This document shows positions 11,854-26,872 of a stretch of DNA of 64,000 bases, in pieces. Below the pieces are notes generated by a model. That model did no database searches. It worked only from the letters and a program-made list of their open reading frames with translations, and had not been told where the DNA came from. The position numbers were made by a program, and so were the translations under genes. The DNA lies in NCBI RefSeq assembly GCF_052324685.1, contig NC_135212.1, positions 15,880,410 through 15,944,409 of the forward strand. The letters are read 5' to 3'. Within the stretch, counting starts at the first letter, position 1, and each line of letters starts with the position of its first letter. This DNA comes from Brachyhypopomus gauderio. Its lineage: Eukaryota; Chordata; Actinopteri; Gymnotiformes; Hypopomidae.

Positions 11854-12801
11854 TTATTGATATCTAAGTGTTGCTAGAGATGAATAGAGATTTTCTCCTG
11901 GACACTCTGTATTTGCAACGTCTCTGTGCCCCAAAAGCAGGAAAGTGGGGCTTATAAACCCTTGAGCTACTCCATAAAGTATTAGACTCTTCGCAGCTGA
12001 CAGTGCAGCACAACTGGGAGAAACATCTGAAAGATGGGGAAATAAATGTAAATAAATACAAGAATGAGCCCGTCAATTTATGCAGGTATTTATCAATATG
12101 TCTGGAAATATATTATTTTGTATGTCGTACCGTTGAAGTTGCCCATGAAGGCAATACCAATAGAATTTAAGTTGTGGTTCTTTGCGTGTGCCCCTACAAA
12201 GCTCCATCCTCGCCCTTCGTACACCATACCATCTTGCCCAAGAAGAAAGCTAAAAGCTCGAAGGGAAGAAGCTTGAATTAAAAAAAAACATTTTCTGGTT
12301 TAAACAGACTACTGGAAATAAATATAATTAGCTTATTATAAATTACGATCGTTTAGCCTGATTAACGATTCATCTGTCATTGGACTTGTTGATCTAGGTT
12401 TTTAAAAATATGATGCTTGCATCCTTCTAACTTGTATCCGATATCTTCAAAGCCCCGATCCTCCATGTGCATTTTCTGAATATGTGTGAGCTGAGAGATA
12501 TATTCATGCGGCTGGCGACAGGGCCCGAGAGCGGTGTGGTGAATTATGACTTGCTGAGCAAGACCGTCCATTCTTTCTCTGCTTCGGGGCTCCACGGCGT
12601 TCCAGTGATTTCGAGAAACGATAAACACTGCGATAAAATGAAGTTTAAAAAATTGGTTAAAACGTACCCCTCATTTTCCATATATGTTAAACCATAAATA
12701 CATATAAGGTCTTGAAAGAACTGAACGTAGCATAGCGAATTGATTTAACAGCAATTTTCAGTTTCACCTGTGCTGCTTTCGTTCTCTTTTCCTTTAAGCA
12801 T
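11854..12801 (-). CDS. pglyrp5: Peptidoglycan recognition protein, short intracellular type
   Basis: Four coding exons on the minus strand: 12768-12801, 12432-12627, 12131-12249 and 11854-12026. Introns are 140, 182 and 104 bases, all GT-AG. Junction codons rejoin cleanly (G|TG Val, AA|C Asn, G|AT Asp), giving 173 residues. The product is a single PGRP domain, a type-2 amidase fold that binds bacterial cell wall and, in amidase members, cuts the MurNAc-L-Ala bond. All four zinc ligands are present: His41 in VIIHHTA, Tyr76 in DIGYN, His150 in GHRDV and Cys158 in TECPG. That predicts catalytic activity. Other hallmarks are MVYEGRGW and [11 protein letters not shown]. The N-terminus [12 protein letters not shown] is charged and is not a signal peptide, and the usual second cysteine of the first disulfide is missing. 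Both fit the cytosolic PGLYRP5 class of fish. The start Met is the first in-frame ATG of exon 1; an upstream non-coding exon is possible. The symbol is less sure than the family. Confidence 0.9.
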
Positions 12802-15983
<3,182 letters not shown>

Positions 15984-16006
15984 TATTTACCCATCTGTGC
16001 AGTGAG

Positions 16007-16043
<37 letters not shown>
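15984..16043 (-). repeat. SINE tail fragment with (CA)n
   Basis: CCCATCTGTGCAGTGAGAA followed by about 17 CA units. The same junction is the 3' tail of the tRNA-derived SINE at 31077-31305, so this is a truncated copy whose dinucleotide tail has expanded. Confidence 0.65.
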
Positions 16044-17011
<968 letters not shown>

Positions 17012-17022
17012 TTTCCGAACCT

Positions 17023-18623
17023 ACCCATCACTTTGCTTAACACTGATTATAAAATTATTACTTCGTTATTTGCAAATAGATTGAAAACTAATATGCACCA
17101 AATTATCAGTGAGACACAATCTGGTTTTATGAAGGGAAGATCTATACATAATAATATTCGTCTTATACAGGATCTCATTGATTATAACCATCTTATTAAA
17201 GATGATGGTTTTATTCTTTTCCTGGATTTTTACAAGGCCTTTGATTCTGTAGAGCATCCGTTTATTTTTCATAGCTTAAAATCTTTTGGTTTTGGAATTC
17301 GCTTTCAGAATATCATTAAATGTTTATATGAGAACACAACTTCATCAGTTTCACTGCCGAGAGGAACCTCTCCTCGATTCTCTATAGAACGTGGAATTAA
17401 ACAAGGATGTCCCATATCTCCTTTACTTTTTATGGGTCATTCCAGGATTTTGGTACATTTCAGGGGTGGTAACTTCTGAAAATTTGATCTTCAATTTGAT
17501 CATTTAAAATCATATATTTATAATCTACAGGTTATAAACTATCAAAAAGTTTGATTCGTCAATCTCAGATATGGAAGAAGTTTTTTCGTTATTAGATTGG
17601 TGTGCAGTAAATTGGTATGCAGTAACAGGGTTGCGACTAACAGGGTTGCAAATTTAGGCTAAGTTGTGGTCTACCCCAGGAACAGATGCTCACTGTAAAA
17701 TTTAGCTATGTATACAAGATCAAGGACAAATATGGTTATATAAGTATATAAAGTAAATTTTGACTCTACTCAATATTAGTCTTACAATATGAGGAACAGG
17801 GTTGCATTCACTGAGTGACACACACAACTTGGACAAACATATTTGGAAAAAAACCTTGAAAATTGTTAGAGCACTTACCATTTTTCTTGCCATGTGGGCA
17901 GGAAATGTCCTTGTGATGCAAATTCCTTTGTGCTAGTACACAAATATTTTTAACCCTTTCTCTGCCAGATAAAATTCCATATGGTAACAGGGTTGCGCGC
18001 ATGTTGTGGGACACAACTTAATAGTGTAAAAACTGTGACATGCAATACAATGTAGACCAAATAAGTTGTTTTCATAAGTAAAGGAGATGCATTTCAACAA
18101 TATACAAGAGGAAGTAATTTATTTAGAGCTTATTTTAATTGTTAAATTTGGCAAAGGAGTTGGTCACCCAATGTGTGGGACAAGAGAAAATGGCCATTTT
18201 TTGAGGTGGTTCAAAGGTATTCGGTCTTTTGAATAATATCTAAGGCGCTTATTTTTCCACCAAATTTTACAGTTTGTCTTATAACAAGTACAATGTTTAA
18301 AAAAAATAGTCATTTAGATATTTTGGATATGTACATTTGAAATTTAAGTGGTGGGACAGGAAATGTACCAAAATCCTGGAATGACCCTTATAATGGCCAC
18401 AGAGATGCTCTCTATCTGTATAAAGAACTCCAATATTGCTCCTCTTAATATGTTAGGTAGACCTCTTATCATTAGTCAATTTGCAGACGACACCACTATT
18501 TTCATGAAGGATATAAATGAGACTCCAAAATTTTTTCAAATTATTAGTATGTTCTCGAAAGCGTCAGGCCTTTAATTAAATCTGAATAAATGTGAAATGA
18601 TGTCAGTTCATCCCACTGACTTA
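17023..18623 (+). pseudogene. Tx1/L1-type reverse transcriptase, middle part
   Basis: The frame enters at PITLLNTDYKII and runs through QSGFMKGRSIHNNIRL, FLDFYKAFDSVEH (catalytic motif A) and RGIKQGCPISPLLF to 17433. It resumes after the DNA transposon at 18392 (MATEMLSICIKN) and reaches ISQFADDTTIFM, the RT catalytic FADD box. A stop lies in the following GL*LNLNKCEMM stretch (18573-18575). The piece ends at DLEEV, where the L2 LINE entered. It is inactive. Confidence 0.9.
17434..18387. mobile_element. Non-autonomous DNA transposon, perfect 27-bp TIRs, 4-bp TSD
   Basis: A 954-bp insertion with perfect 27-bp inverted repeats beginning GGGTCATTCCAGGATTTTGG. It is flanked by TTAT (17430-17433 and 18388-18391) and restores the LINE frame when removed. 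It contains four copies of AACAGGGTTGC (about 17623, 17639, 17795 and 17986) and no transposase. A 4-bp TSD with GGG termini could fit a Sola-like superfamily, but I cannot assign it; TTAA-specific families are excluded by the TTAT target. Confidence 0.88.
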
Positions 18624-18846
18624 GAAGAAGTCGACGCTGCTTCCTGCCGACCGACGCTGTTGCGGAGCGAATTTTGAAATTGTTTTCTAAAGTATAATAA
18701 TCTATTTACGTGCTAATCTTTACCTTTTGCATTCCTAGATAAATTTTACAGGTTTTATTCCAGCCGCTGACCAACTTTCTGCCTTCACAAATCAGCTAGC
18801 GTAAGTTTATATATCGGCTAGACACGGTAAGTGTTTTGATTTATTC

Positions 18847-20692
18847 ATGGCTGGTGTTGGTTTGTTCCCGTGTTCGGAGTGTGGCATGTTTAGTCTAGAC
18901 CAGGGATGTCAAAGTCAAATACAACGAGGGCCAAAAAAACAAATTTGCTACAAGCCGAGGGCCGGACTGGTTCAATGTTTATTAAAACATATTAAAATGA
19001 TTGCTCATAGCCTATTGAACCAAGACCTAACACAGTGTATATTATTTAATGATTAAATGAATAAAGCAATATTTTCTTATGGATCTGTCAGTAATTTCAA
19101 GTGAAAATATTTTTCAACAAGCAAACATGAATAAAGTAATAAAGGTTTATTGCTGGAATTTAAGCTAAAGTACTTGAAAATGCTTGAAATTGTAACTACT
19201 TCGTTTCACAACAAATAGCTATCTGACTGAACAGTTCTCTTTTATTACGTTAACAAATACGAGCCTCTTGTAATTCCAGGACAAAATATGAGAGAACGTG
19301 AAGACGTTAATATTGGGCGTGTTGAAAATAATGTGATAAAAAAGTGAATTATTTTGAATCATTTCGAATATATGTATAAATATTTAACTTAATTAAGTTT
19401 AACGTGCTGGGAAATATTGAAATGGACCTTGAAAGTGACGTACAAGTGCTTGAATTCCACCTTGTAAAGGTGTATGAACCCTGCAAACATGACTTTGTTC
19501 ATTGCGCTGAGGCGCGGCGCGCGCAAAGTACAAAATTCGAGAGATGCACGACCTCGCGAATCGACAGCGCGCGAGACGCTCGCGCACGAGCTGAGCCACT
19601 GCGATTACGTTATTTTCGCCGCGCTGACCCTCGCCGCTTGTGCGTGCTGCAGTGACTTCGCGGGCTACCGTTGCATTGTGGGGAATGTAGTGTTTGTGCG
19701 TGCAAAACACCAGCGGGCGGCTGTGGCCTGCGGGCCGGTTCTAACAGTAATTAAATATCATCCAGGGGGCCATAGATAATCAATTCACGGGCCGGATCTG
19801 GCCCGCGGGCCTTGACTTTGACATATGTGGTCTAGACCCTTTCGCCACTGATAGTAATAGTGATAGTATTTGTGAGAGGTGCCAGTTAGTTACTTCTCTT
19901 GTGGCGAAAGTGGAAAGTTTAGAGCGACGCGTCCACTCATTATTGAGGGATAGAGAGACAGGGTCTGTAGTAGGTGTGGACGCGCCAGGGAGAACTAGCG
20001 CCTCCGCGACTCCGGCGATAGAGCCCTCAAAGCGGGGCGAATGGGTGACGTCTCGGCGGCGTAGTCGGAGAGCGAGGGCTGCAGCTACCGCTAACGCCAG
20101 CGCTAGCCCACCAGAGCACCACTCCCCGGTTCACGTGTCCAACAGGTTTGCCCCGCTCAGTGTTACACCCGCTGAGGAGACTCTGGTCATAGGAGACTCT
20201 ATAGTCCGACACGTGAAAGTAGCTGTAGCTGTAGGGGCACCAGCGGTTACAGTCAGCTGTTTACCGGGAGCCAGAGCGCCGGACATTAGTGGCAACCTTA
20301 GATTGTTAGCTCATAGGAGGTTTTCTAGGATAGTGATTCATGTAGGGGCTAACGATATACGTCTGCGGCAGTCAGAGGTGACTAAGGCTAATGTTAAAGA
20401 GGTGGTTAAATTAGCCCAGACGATGTCCGATGCCGTAATCTGCTCTGGCCCCATCCCAATGCGGCGCGGTGATGAGCAGTACAGCAGGCTCACGTCGCTA
20501 AATCGCTGGATGTCCAAGTGGTGTTCAGAAAATCAAGTGGGCTTTATTAATAATTGGGAAGAGTTCAAGGGCAAGCCTGGTCTTTTAGGCAGGGACGGTG
20601 TCCACCCCACCCGGGATGGCGCTGCCCTGTTATCTTGCAGCATAGCCCATAGCCTGTTAGCTAGTCGGCAGAGTAGCACTAGGAGCTGCTGA
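18847..20692 (+). pseudogene. L2 LINE ORF1: zinc ribbon plus SGNH esterase, split by hAT
   Basis: The start MAGVGLFPCSECGMFSLD is cut by the hAT element at 18901 and resumes at 19838 with PFATDSNSDSICERC. The CxxC pairs of a small zinc ribbon thus lie on both sides. A short coiled coil (LVAKVESLERRVHSLL) and a basic linker follow, then a GDSL/SGNH esterase domain: ETLVIGDSIVRHV, PGARAPDI, VGANDIR and GRDGVHPT hold the Ser, Gly, Asn and Asp-His blocks. Such esterases are known in ORF1 of L2/CR1-type LINEs, where they aid membrane or RNP functions not fully understood. Apart from the hAT split the frame is open to 20692. The ORF2 start lies about 90 bases on. Confidence 0.88.
18901..19829. mobile_element. 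Non-autonomous hAT in LINE ORF1
   Basis: The 8-bp duplication GTCTAGAC (18893-18900, 19830-19837) flanks inverted ends CAGGGATGTCAAAGTCAA and CACATATGTCAAAGTCAA. The right part carries the GGGCCGG / GGCCCGCGGGCC stretch common to this fish hAT group; the relatives at 29858-34125 and 44253-45170 share the end type. No transposase is present. Confidence 0.92.
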
Positions 20693-20785
20693 CTGTCCAG
20701 GGTCGCGACCAGGCCGCAGACTAACGGGTTAAACCTGTCTGCGAGCCGCTTAGATGCGTCACCAAGTTCCCTTAGGATTGAGACT

Positions 20786-23730
20786 GTGTCTGTGCCCCAG
20801 GTTAAACTAAATCATAAGAAAATAGTCCGCCCGAAGTTTTTAACTAATATTCAGACTTCACATCAAATTATTACAACCTATATGACCGATCTGAAAATTG
20901 GATTAATCAATATTCGATCGCTCAACTCAAAAGCAGTTTTTGTAAATGAACTTATAACAGACCAGAAAATTGATATTCTTTGTCTAACTGAAACGTGGGT
21001 TCAATCTGGTGATTATTTAACTCTAAACGAAGCCACTCCTGTGGGATATAGTTATATACATAGACCTAGACTGTCAGGCAGAGGAGGTGGAATATGTATA
21101 ATCTATCGTGATTGTTTAGAAATTCATCAGAAATACTTAGATATTTCAAACTCATTTGAGATGCAGTCTATTAATGTAATTAGTCCATCTGAAAATAAAA
21201 GTACATTCTCCCTAACTAATGTATACAGACCACCAGGGCCTTACTCAGATTTCTTAAACGATTTCACCGATTTTGCAGCAAATTTAGCAGTATGTAGTGA
21301 CAAAATAATAATGGTAGGAGACTTTAACATACACTTTGATAATGCGGAGGATCCACTGACAAGGGCTTTTACTTCTATATTGAACTCTGTCGGCATTAAA
21401 CAAAACGTAGTAGGACCTACACATTATCGAAATCATACCCTAGATCTAATATTAACGCTGGGTATCGACGTAGATAATATAAACATACTCCCGCAAACCG
21501 TAGCAATCTCCGATCATTAGTTAGTAAAATTCGATTTTCACCTTAACATAAATACCCGCCCGTCTCCTCGGCAGTGTATAAAGCGCTCAATAAATTCATC
21601 AACAGCAACACAGTTTATTGAAACCCTCCCTGACTTAACTGCTTTAGCCCACTCGCCATCCGATCCAGGAGAGTTAGGTAGTCTAACCGACTACTTAGAG
21701 AATACCTGCAGATCAGCTCTAGATATAGTAGCTCCACTAAAATATAAAAAAGCTAGATCCAAAAAGCTCGCCCCATGGTACACCGACCAAACTAGAAACT
21801 TAAAACAAATAGCACGTAAATTAGAGCAGAAATTGGAAGTATTCCACTGTGCCTGGAAGGATAGCATTATTGACTACAAACGGGCACTCACTAAAGCACG
21901 CTCAGCATACTTAGCCTCACTGATAGAGAAAAATAAAAACAATCCTAGATTTCTTTTTAATACTATTTCTAAACTTACAAAAAATCAAGCAGGCACAGAA
22001 CCTCAGATTCCAGTAAACCTCACTAGTAATGTATTTATAGATTTCTTTGATAATAAAATAGAGAATATTAGACAAAATATAAAACCCTTTATTAGCAATA
22101 CAACTGGTATGTCATCTGGTTTGGTTGATATTGATTTAAATTACATACCGGGAGAAAAACTTGATGCTTTTCATCCACTCCCAAAATCAGAATTAGAGAA
22201 AATAATTTCTTCCTTAAATTGTACTACCTGCACATTAGACTCAGTTCCCTCAAAGTTATTAAAAGAGGTATTACCAGCTGTAACTGAACCTCTTCTAACT
22301 ATAGTTAACTCATCCATTACAATAGGTCACATGCCCAAATCATGTAAATTAGCAATTATCAAACCTCTGATCAAGAAACCAAATCTTGATCCGACTGTGC
22401 TATCTAATTATAGACCCATTTCAAACACATCATTTATATCTAAGATCATAGAAAAAGCTGTTGCCCAGCAATTATGCCTATATCTGCATAGGAATAACAC
22501 ATTTGAAAAGTTCCAATCTGGTTTTAGGCCCCATCACAGTACTGAAACAGCATTAGTTAAAGTAACAAATGACCTCCTCCTTGCATCAGATCAAGGCTAT
22601 GTATCACTGTTAGTGCTTCTTGATCTTAGTGCAGCTTTCGACACAATTGATCATAGGATCTTGCTAGAAAGGTTAGAACGCTGGGTTGGAGTCTCAGGCA
22701 CAGCCTTTTCATGGTTTCAGTCTTACTTAACAAATCGCTATCAGTTTGTAGAGCTCAATAATATTTCATCCAAACATACAATGGTTAAATATGGGGTCCC
22801 GCAAGGCTCCATCTTAGGACCACTATTATTTACATTATATATGCTACCATTGGGCACAGTTATAAACAAACATGGTGTCAACTTTCACTGCTATGCAGAT
22901 GACACTCAACTTTACATATCAGCCAAACCCAATGACAAACTCAGTTTAGGAAATATTGAGGCCTGTGTAAGAGATATTAAATGCTGGATGTCTCTAAACT
23001 TCCTACAATTAAATGAGGACAAAACAGAAGTTCTCCTTGTGGGCCCTAAGGCCGCAAGACAGAAAATTCCAAATTTTATGCTTAATCTTGCAGACTATCC
23101 CATTACACCTGGCACAGTAGCCAAAAACCTAGGCGTCATACTCGACTCCGACCTATCATTTGATAAATATATAGATAATACTACTAGGATAGCTTTTCTA
23201 CATCTCCGCAACATTGCCAAATTAAGAAATGCATTATCACAGGATGATGCAGAAAAATTGGTGCACGCCTTTGTTAGCTCTAGACTAGACTACTGCAATT
23301 CACTACTGTCAGGATGTTCAAATAGGAATCTAAATAAACTTCAAGTAGTTCAAAATGCCGCAGCTAGAGTTCTGACCAGAACTAGAAAATTTCAGCATAT
23401 TAGACCAGTCCTATCAGCCCTGCATTGGCTCCCAGTTAAATTTCGTATTGATTTTAAAATTCTATTATTAGCATATAAAGCACTACACGGGCTTGCTCCT
23501 GAATACCTCCAGGAACTTATTTCCTACTATGAACCCCCACGTCAACTAAGATCACAGGGTGCTTATTAGTTCCACAAATTAACAAGGTAACAGCAGGGGG
23601 AAGAGCCTTTTCTTATAAGGCCCCCCAGCTTTGGAATAATCTTCCTAAATGTGTCCGGGACTCTGACACAGTCACAATCTTTAAATCTAGGTTGAAAACC
23701 CACTTATTTAGTCTAGCATTTGATAATTAA
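20786..23730 (+). pseudogene. L2 LINE ORF2: endonuclease and reverse transcriptase
   Basis: The apurinic-type endonuclease opens near MTDLKIGLINIRSLNSK (20882) and shows LCLTETW, GGICIIYR, NVYRPPGP, VGDFNIHFD and the final SDH. Reverse transcriptase follows, with [35 protein letters not shown] (motif A), [13 protein letters not shown] and CYADDTQLY (YADD box), and ends in the [11 protein letters not shown] and [10 protein letters not shown] blocks typical of L2/CR1. There are only two lesions: an in-frame TAG right after SDH (21518-21520, where family members usually have Tyr) and a frameshift near 23560. After the shift the normal C-terminus runs to TAA at 23728-23730. The upstream ATG at 20786 is possible but less conserved. 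Confidence 0.92.
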
Positions 23731-24454
23731 TATCCCCCTTAGATAAAGGTACAGATCCAGGGGTTCATAGACGAAGGGTTTTATGGTAGACTGGGGTGCT
23801 GGTGCTGTCATCCTGTCACTGCTCGTGGTCACTCAAGTTTGTTGACAGTGCAGTGGACGGATGCCATTGTCTCAGAATGCCCCCAAGCCTATGTTACCTT
23901 CTGGTTCTGCCTTTTTTTTAGCTAGGCTGTAATAATTTAACTTAGTGCCGGAGTTGCTGCCACACTCCAGAAATGTTTATAATTTTACCTGTCCTGTATA
24001 TGTCCTCATACAGAGCTAATTTTCCCTGTTTCATTTCTCCACATGGCTGCCCGCCTGCTTGAGGTATAATGAGATGAGGAGAGACAAGCGATCCATCCTG
24101 GCCGGCCACCTCCTGCCTAACCGGATGCCTACACCATGATGGACATTATTACATCTTTTTCGGTCTAAATGGACATTATTGCATCTTTTACATTCTGTCT
24201 ACATTCTGTCTATATTGTTGTTGTTGTCATGGTGACCGGTGTCGGCCAGAGGAGGATGGGCTCCCCCCCTGAGTCTTGGTTCCTCTCAAGGTTTCTTCCT
24301 CATGCAAAAACTAGGGAGTTTTTCCTTGCCACTGTCGCCCTTGGCTTGCTCACTGGGGGCTAGGACTCGGCACTTGTAAAGCTGCTTTGTGACAACAACT
24401 GTTGTAAAAAGCGCTATATAAATAAAATTTGATTGATTGATTGATTGAAGAAGT

Positions 24455-25886
24455 ACATAATATCCCAGTTAGGAAATCGGTTAAATATTTGGGTATAGTG
24501 ATATCTAAGGATCCTGATGAGAGTGAAAGACAGAATATATGGAAGCTGACTGAGAGATGTCAATCCAGACTCAATTTGTGGTTGTTGAGGGACATTAGTG
24601 TGTTTGGCAGAGCTTTTCTAGTTAAATTGGAATCAATATCTAGATGTATTTATCCATCATACTCATTAGCCATTCCAAACAAAGCTGTTAAAAAAATCAA
24701 TCAGATTAATTATGACTTTATATGGAAGAAAAAGGTACACTACATCAAAAAAACAGATATGACTAAAGATTATGAGGATGGGGGTCTACAAACTATAGAC
24801 TTTGATTTTATGAACGGAACTCTTAAATTAAATTGGTTAAAATTATGCCTTAATTCTAACAACTTGTGGTTTCACATTCCCCAAAGTCTGTTCAAAACAA
24901 TGGGAGGGATTGATTTTCTCCTAAGCTGTGACTTCAGTGTTCAACGTCTTCCTGTGAAACTTTCAAATTTTCACCAGCAGGTGCTGTTATATTGGAAACT
25001 TATATACAGTCATAACTTCACTCCACATAATTCACCAATCTGGAATAATCGCTACATCACAGTTAAGAACAAATCATTGTTTAATGAGGACTGGATGGAA
25101 AAGGGTATCTGGTCGGTGTTGCACTTAGTCGATAGTAATGGCTGTCTGTTGTCCTACAATGCTCTATGTCAGCAATATAATTTAAAGTCAAACCCAAAAA
25201 TATTTAAGTCCATTGTGAATGCCATTCCTAAATCTGTTTTATGTCTAATTGTTGGAGCTCTCACTTATTCACCCATTGTCCCCAGTTTACCACAATTATT
25301 GATTGCAAACTGTTCTTTTAAGGACTCTAAAGTTTCCAATAAGGTAATCCGGCACACATTTGATAGCATCTTGTACCCCACTCTGCCATATAGGAACTCT
25401 ATTCTTCAAATTTACACAATACAATCTATCCAAAAGTTGCATACCAGATATCTCAAATATCCAATTGCTCCTAAAGCCAAAGACGTCCACTTTAAAACTT
25501 TAAATGGAATCTATCCCTCCAGTGATTTTATTAAACATCGGTTTGGAATTGAAACCAACAATTGTGTTTTTTGTGATGGCACCGAATCAACTGAGCAATT
25601 ATTTTTTCACTGCTCGTTTGTTCAAACACTGTGGTCTGATATTTTTAATTGGTTATCTTTTAAAATACTTTCTCTCAAACGGTTTTCAGGTAATGACATA
25701 ATTTATGGAATGTGCATAGACAACTATAAGGATGATTTTCTTGTTAATAATATCATCATCCTGGGACAATTCTTCATACATAAAAAGTCAAGCCTCACTT
25801 TTGTCATTTCCACAATTACTTCAGTCTCCACTGCAAAACTGTTTGTTTGCTGCATGGTCGTTATGCCCGCCTTTTCTGTTCTTTAA
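24455..25886 (+). pseudogene. Tx1/L1-type LINE ORF2, C-terminal part
   Basis: Continues the 17-kb LINE frame after the L2 insertion: PVRKSVKYLGIVIS, the thumb region, then HTRYLKYPIAPKAKDVHFK and the zinc-finger-like CVFCDGTESTEQLFFHC block seen at the end of Tx1/L1 ORF2 proteins. The first bases before 24455 belong to the L2 tail and target duplication. About 170 bases of 3' UTR follow to the A-tail. Confidence 0.88.
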
Positions 25887-26070
25887 TAGAAGATTATAAT
25901 TTAGAATAATTTAACCCCTGTTTTCCCTTCTTTTTTTTTTCTCCTCTGTGTGCACCTATCCATCTTTCTTTCTTGGTGGAATTGTAATGTCTTTGCGCCT
26001 TATTGTTTGTAAATTGCATCTATGTATGTTCACTTTTTGTTCAATAAAAAAAAAAAAATCTTTCCGAACC

Positions 26071-26405
26071 TCTATGACGTCATTTCCGTGCCAAAACTAG
26101 GGGCGCTAAAACGCATTTCGCGAGCGTAATTATTTATCTCGCGAGCGTAAATATTCAACTCGCGAGCGTAAAATGTGACAGGCGCGAGCACAGACATGAT
26201 GGTGCTCGCGCAACAAGCACATTTACTTTGGCTCTGCGCGAGTTTTGACAAAGGGCATTTTGGAACTTTGGAGGTGGGCTCATGGGAGATTCTTTCAGTG
26301 AATGCTATTGGTTGATGGTTTTGTGATTGACGGTACACAGTCTTCAGAAGATGGGAGCACGATGAACATAGCTATCTTTCCAGGTTAAAAGTTAACTTTG
26401 GGTTG
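26071..26405. other. GC-rich stretch with short tandem repeat
   Basis: At about 26108-26178 there are three near copies of a roughly 22-bp unit built on TCGCGAGCGTAAATATT, followed by another GCGCGAGCA. CpG density is high against AT-rich surroundings. It might be a promoter or a hAT-like subterminal array; no gene start can be tied to it. Confidence 0.45.
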
Positions 26406-26872
26406 ATCTAACTTAGCTCCTCTAAAGACTAGGTCTAGGCCTATCATTAACAAAACTCCATGGATGACTGATGAAGTTCGTTCTTTAAGACAGAAGTGTC
26501 GTAGATCTGAGAGACTTTGGAAAGCTACGGGTTTGGAAGTACATCGTCTGTACCTAAAGGAGCTTCGGATCTCTTTTAATGATCTAGTAAAGGATGCTAG
26601 GTCCTCCTTTTTTGCGAATCAAATTTTACTCTCCAAAAGAAACCCAAAGATTTTATTTAATACCATAAACAATATTGTAGCTCCTCCTCCTGTAGCACTG
26701 CCATGTCTTTCAGTCAATGACTGTAATAAGTTTCATGTATTTTTTGTGGAGAAGGTCATGGACATTAGGTCCAGCATTAAGCCAGTGGCAGGTGTTTCCT
26801 CTTCTAGCCGCCCACCTTCTCTTACTGTTTTGGATTCCTTTCAGCCTATCAGCTTAGATGATCTGCTGGATG

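Larger units (their letters stand above)
18632..24446 (+). mobile_element. Nearly full-length L2-type LINE
   Basis: Flanked by GAAGAAGT (18624-18631 and 24447-24454). It has a 5' UTR, ORF1, ORF2, a 3' UTR with the usual AAAGCTGCTTTGTGACAACA and CGCTATATAAATAAA end, and a (GATT)n tail. Excluding the hAT copy at 18901-19829 it is about 4.9 kb, close to full length. Few coding lesions suggest a young insertion. Confidence 0.9.
17023..26059 (+). mobile_element. 5'-truncated Tx1/L1-type LINE, twice interrupted
   Basis: The 11-bp duplication TTTCCGAACCT (17012-17022 and 26060-26070) flanks a LINE that starts inside its reverse transcriptase and ends in an A-rich tail after AATAAA (26042-26059). 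About 2.3 kb of the span is LINE; the remainder is a 954-bp DNA transposon (17434-18387) and an L2 LINE (18632-24446). Removing both insertions gives a continuous sequence. RT motifs and the C-terminal CCHC block place it in the L1/Tx1 group. Confidence 0.92.

Noticed and set aside
19404-19779. Arg- and Ala-rich frames on both strands
   Set aside because: They come from the GC-rich interior of the hAT element at 18901-19829.
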